Assembly: GCF_030271835.1 (NCBI RefSeq)
Contig: NZ_CP127389.1
Coordinates: 1,896,001-1,960,000, forward strand
Source of the DNA: Proteus appendicitidis
GTDB taxonomy: Bacteria > Pseudomonadota > Gammaproteobacteria > Enterobacterales > Enterobacteriaceae
Length of the DNA: 64,000 nucleotides
Reading direction: 5' to 3'
Shown here: positions 61,917 through 64,000 of the stretch, one piece after another
Layout: every line of letters starts with the position of its first letter
Position numbering within the stretch: position 1 is the first letter of the stretch
The notes under the pieces: model-generated
Seen by the model: the letters and a program-made list of their open reading frames with translations, nothing else
Database searches by the model: none
Told to the model about the DNA's origin: nothing
Translations under genes and position numbers: made by a program

Positions 61917-63113
61917 ATGGAGAATATCGCGTCAGTATCACAGAAAATGAATTGCAGTCACCATCATCATTGGTGGGCCGTTATTGCATTAAGCCTTGCC
62001 ACTTTCTCAGTGGTAACCACAGAAATGTTGCCTGTGGGGTTATTAAATCCCATTAGAGATAGTTTTGGCATATCAACAGGAATATCTGGTTTTATGATAG
62101 TTATTCCTGCCATTATTGCCGCCTTTTTTTCACCCATCGTTGTTATTAGTGCTGGTAAGCAAGATCGTAAAAAAATACTCTTATTTTTGGCTCTACTTTT
62201 AGTTGTTTCCAATATCATTTCAGCTTATTCAACGACAATCATTCAGCTATTAATTGCCAGAGCTATCGTTGGTTTTTGTATTGGTGGTATTTGGGCTTTT
62301 GCCGGTGGCTTAGCATTAAGATTAGTGCCAGAAAAATCTGTTGCTTTGGCGACTTCACTTATTTTTGGTGGTGTTGCCGCAGCATCAGTATTAGGTATTC
62401 CTATGGGTGTTTTTATTGGTGAATATCTAGGTTGGCGTGGTGCTTTTATTGTTATGGGGTTATTCTCATTCGCCGTATTAGTATTAATGTTTATTTGTTT
62501 ACCTTCATTACTAGGCTCAAGGTCTTCGCACACTAAAGCCTTCTTTGTACAGTTTAGAAATACAAAGTTAGTCTTAGGATTATTAGTTACACTCTTTCTC
62601 GTGTGCGCGCATTTTATGGTGTTTACTTATGTTCGCCCATTACTTCAAACGACGGCTATGTTGTCAAATAACACATTAGCATTACTTCTATTTGCCTATG
62701 GTATCAGTGGTATCATCGGTAATTTTATTTTTGGTATTCAATCAGCAAAAAGGCTCAATGTTGCGGTTTCGATTATTATTATCGGCATTTTAAGCGTCTT
62801 TTTAGGTTTTCTGTTTTGGGTGGCATCTCCAGTAATAGCAATCGCCGTTATGTTAATTTGGGGATTAATGTATGGTGGTGTTTCAGTAGCACTAATGACA
62901 TGGATAATGACTGCGGTTCCTAAAGGAATTGAATTAGGAAGTTCTGCTTATATTGCAATTTTTAATTTAGCTATTGCATTAGGTGCTTATTTAGGTGGCT
63001 TAATTGTTGATAATTATGGATTAAATTCAACATTACTTATTGCTATATTGTTTATTGCATCCGCTTTATTGTGTATTTTTGCATCAAAGTACATGAAATG
63101 TTCAGATAAATAA
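61917..63113 (+). CDS. MFS exporter, DHA1 family (NepI/AraJ-like)
   Basis: A 398-residue 12-helix transporter. Seen: the His-rich start CSHHHHWWAVIALSLATFSV, FSVVTTEMLPVGLLNPI, AGKQDRKKILLF (motif A position), RAIVGFCIGGIWAFAGGLAL and GIPMGVFIGEYLGWRGAF. Resembles sugar or nucleoside exporters such as NepI. A divergent LysR regulator is next to it. Confidence 0.87.
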   Translation: MENIASVSQKMNCSHHHHWWAVIALSLATFSVVTTEMLPVGLLNPIRDSFGISTGISGFMIVIPAIIAAFFSPIVVISAGKQDRKKILLFLALLLVVSNIISAYSTTIIQLLIARAIVGFCIGGIWAFAGGLALRLVPEKSVALATSLIFGGVAAASVLGIPMGVFIGEYLGWRGAFIVMGLFSFAVLVLMFICLPSLLGSRSSHTKAFFVQFRNTKLVLGLLVTLFLVCAHFMVFTYVRPLLQTTAMLSNNTLALLLFAYGISGIIGNFIFGIQSAKRLNVAVSIIIIGILSVFLGFLFWVASPVIAIAVMLIWGLMYGGVSVALMTWIMTAVPKGIELGSSAYIAIFNLAIALGAYLGGLIVDNYGLNSTLLIAILFIASALLCIFASKYMKCSDK

Positions 63114-63136
63114 TACACTCACGTTTGGCATAAATA

Positions 63137-63168
63137 AAAAGGGTAATAGCTAGTTATTACCCTTTTCT
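63137..63168. terminator. Bidirectional terminator after the DHA1 exporter
   Basis: AAAAGGGTAATA and TATTACCCTTTT pair perfectly around GCTAGT, with A/T tracts on both sides. Confidence 0.85.
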
Positions 63169-63183
63169 CTTTTAGAAAACTAA

Positions 63184-63204
63184 TATCGTGACACTGTCAC
63201 GATA
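63184..63204. repeat. Perfect 21-bp palindrome near the TetR gene end
   Basis: TATCGTGACA-C-TGTCACGATA is a perfect inverted repeat with one central base, 10 bases beyond the TetR stop. It lacks a good T tract, so it may be a weak terminator or a protein site. Confidence 0.55.
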
Positions 63205-63213
63205 AAATTTGGC

Positions 63214-63810
63214 TTATTTTAGTAATTGAGTAAATTGCTGATATAACATATTACCTAATGTTTTTGCGGTATATTCTTCGCTATGACCTAAATTATCAAC
63301 CGCAGCATGCATACCATGATAAATCAATGTACTGGTTAATTCCGGTTGTGTAACGTGCCACGTTTTATTTTCTGTACCCGAAATTAACAGTGTTTGAATT
63401 TGTTGTAATGCTCTATTTTCATGAATATTGCTGCTTTGATGAAATACTTGATGAAAAAGCATATCGTGTAATTCTTGTTTCTCAACATAAGCAATAACGC
63501 TGATTTCACACCATTGTTTTAATTTTTCACGGTGATCTTGTTGTGAGCAGGCGTCCATTGCGTTATCTATTTTATTTAAATACCAATCCATATAACGTGT
63601 TCTGAGTGCATCAAGAACGTCTGTTTTGGCAGAAAAATAGTGATAATACGTTCCTTTTGCTACCCCTGCTTTTTTTACGATATCGCTAACGGTTGTGGCA
63701 TCAAAACCTTTATCAAGAAATAACGCTTCTGCCGCATTCATTAACTCTTCTAAACGAACCTCTGCGGGTTTTGTTCTCGGTTTATCTGTGGTTTGTTCTT
63801 CTAATGACAT
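63214..63810 (-). CDS. TetR-family repressor, divergent from the gene cut by the window end
   Basis: A 198-residue TetR protein with helix-turn-helix TTVSDIVKKAGVAKGTYYHYF (~40-60) and a helical ligand domain. Upstream is a GACNGACNGTCNGTC palindrome (63901-63917), ~90 bases from its start and ~46 from the start of the divergent gene. The same motif occurs before the siderophore receptor at 48.4 kb, raising the chance of a second target. Ligand unknown. Confidence 0.88.
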   Translation of the reverse strand: MSLEEQTTDKPRTKPAEVRLEELMNAAEALFLDKGFDATTVSDIVKKAGVAKGTYYHYFSAKTDVLDALRTRYMDWYLNKIDNAMDACSQQDHREKLKQWCEISVIAYVEKQELHDMLFHQVFHQSSNIHENRALQQIQTLLISGTENKTWHVTQPELTSTLIYHGMHAAVDNLGHSEEYTAKTLGNMLYQQFTQLLK

Positions 63811-63900
63811 TGCTTATCTCCCTCAAAGTCGCTGGTAAAGAGTACTCTATATTAAAGCGACTCACAATGATGATAAATGAAACTCATTATCAATAACCAT

Positions 63901-63917
63901 TGACCGACGGTCAGTCG
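63901..63917. promoter_or_regulatory. TetR-type operator
   Basis: TGACCGACGGTCAGTCG has GACNGACNGTCNGTC symmetry and lies between the TetR gene and the divergent partial gene. Confidence 0.75.
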
Positions 63918-63962
63918 AGTATTATTATGCTAATATTATTCATCATTAAGGCAATAAAGCTT

Positions 63963-64000
63963 ATGACTTATTTAAAACGACTGTCACTTATCTGTGCCAT
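63963..64000 (+). CDS. Start of a gene truncated by the window end (probably exported)
   Basis: Twelve codons are visible, MTYLKRLSLICA, a basic-then-hydrophobic start typical of a signal peptide. AAGG lies ~11 bases upstream. Position divergent from a TetR repressor is typical of an efflux adaptor gene, but the product cannot be identified. Confidence 0.5.
   Translation, partial: MTYLKRLSLICA

Overview
The window looks like a chromosomal segment of a low-GC member of the Enterobacterales, most likely Proteus or a close relative in the Morganellaceae. This rests on enteric gene neighbourhoods that can be recognised from the proteins (xylR/xylA/xylB, yegD, ytcA-mdtN-mdtO-mdtP, mdtL-yidZ, yaiI, ybiT, selU, a ChuTWXY/HutWX haem set and fhuCDB) combined with strong A+T bias in intergenic and third-codon positions. 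No tRNA, rRNA, CRISPR array, transposase or integrase was seen. Species assignment is inference.

Layout. 1-2.7 kb: the end of an amidohydrolase, a fused MFS/transmembrane-secretion-effector transporter and a VF530-type small protein. 2.7-5.9 kb: an AT-rich two-gene island encoding a NACHT/STAND-like P-loop NTPase and, one base downstream, a RelA/SpoT-fold nucleotidyl (pyrophospho)transferase; this is a candidate anti-phage or abortive-infection pair. 6-12.9 kb: xylose catabolism (xylR, then a CRP-controlled malY-like/nhaC-like/xylA/xylB unit). 13-25 kb: housekeeping and transport genes, including threonine aldolase, YegD, a LysR regulator with a DUF606 transporter pair, an Ntn-hydrolase of the penicillin V acylase family, and the MdtNOP tripartite efflux operon. 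25-37.7 kb: SelU, several drug-exporter/regulator pairs (DHA2 MFS with an XRE regulator, MdtL-YidZ, EamA with MarR), a DUF4139 protein and an exported amidohydrolase.

37.9-43.5 kb is a Fur-box-preceded haem uptake and degradation operon: TonB-dependent receptor, HmuT, anaerobilin synthase HutW/ChuW, HutX and a ChuY-like reductase. The usual permease and ATPase are missing from it. 43.7 kb carries ybiT. 45.4-48.0 kb carries a very AT-rich 865-residue protein whose first ~100 residues closely resemble the N-terminal translocation domain of Salmonella SifA/SseJ-type type III effectors (an ITIGN start and a WDKIKDFF motif, a WEK(I/M)xxFF variant). I regard it as the most novel single gene here. 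48.4-58.8 kb is a siderophore uptake cluster: two TonB receptors each with its own Fur-box-like site, two binding proteins, a formylglycine-generating-enzyme-like protein of unclear role, and FhuC, FhuD and a fused FhuB. 58.9-64 kb holds MFS exporters with divergent TetR and LysR regulators, and a last TetR gene divergent from a gene cut by the window end.

How it fits together: the segment combines iron acquisition (haem plus hydroxamate-type siderophores), xylose use, and an unusual density of exporters each next to its own regulator. Two AT-rich insertions (the NTPase/RelA-SpoT pair and the effector-like gene) stand out as likely horizontally acquired. One 17-bp GACNGACNGTCNGTC palindrome upstream of the first siderophore receptor matches the palindrome in front of the last TetR gene 15.6 kb away, suggesting a shared regulator.
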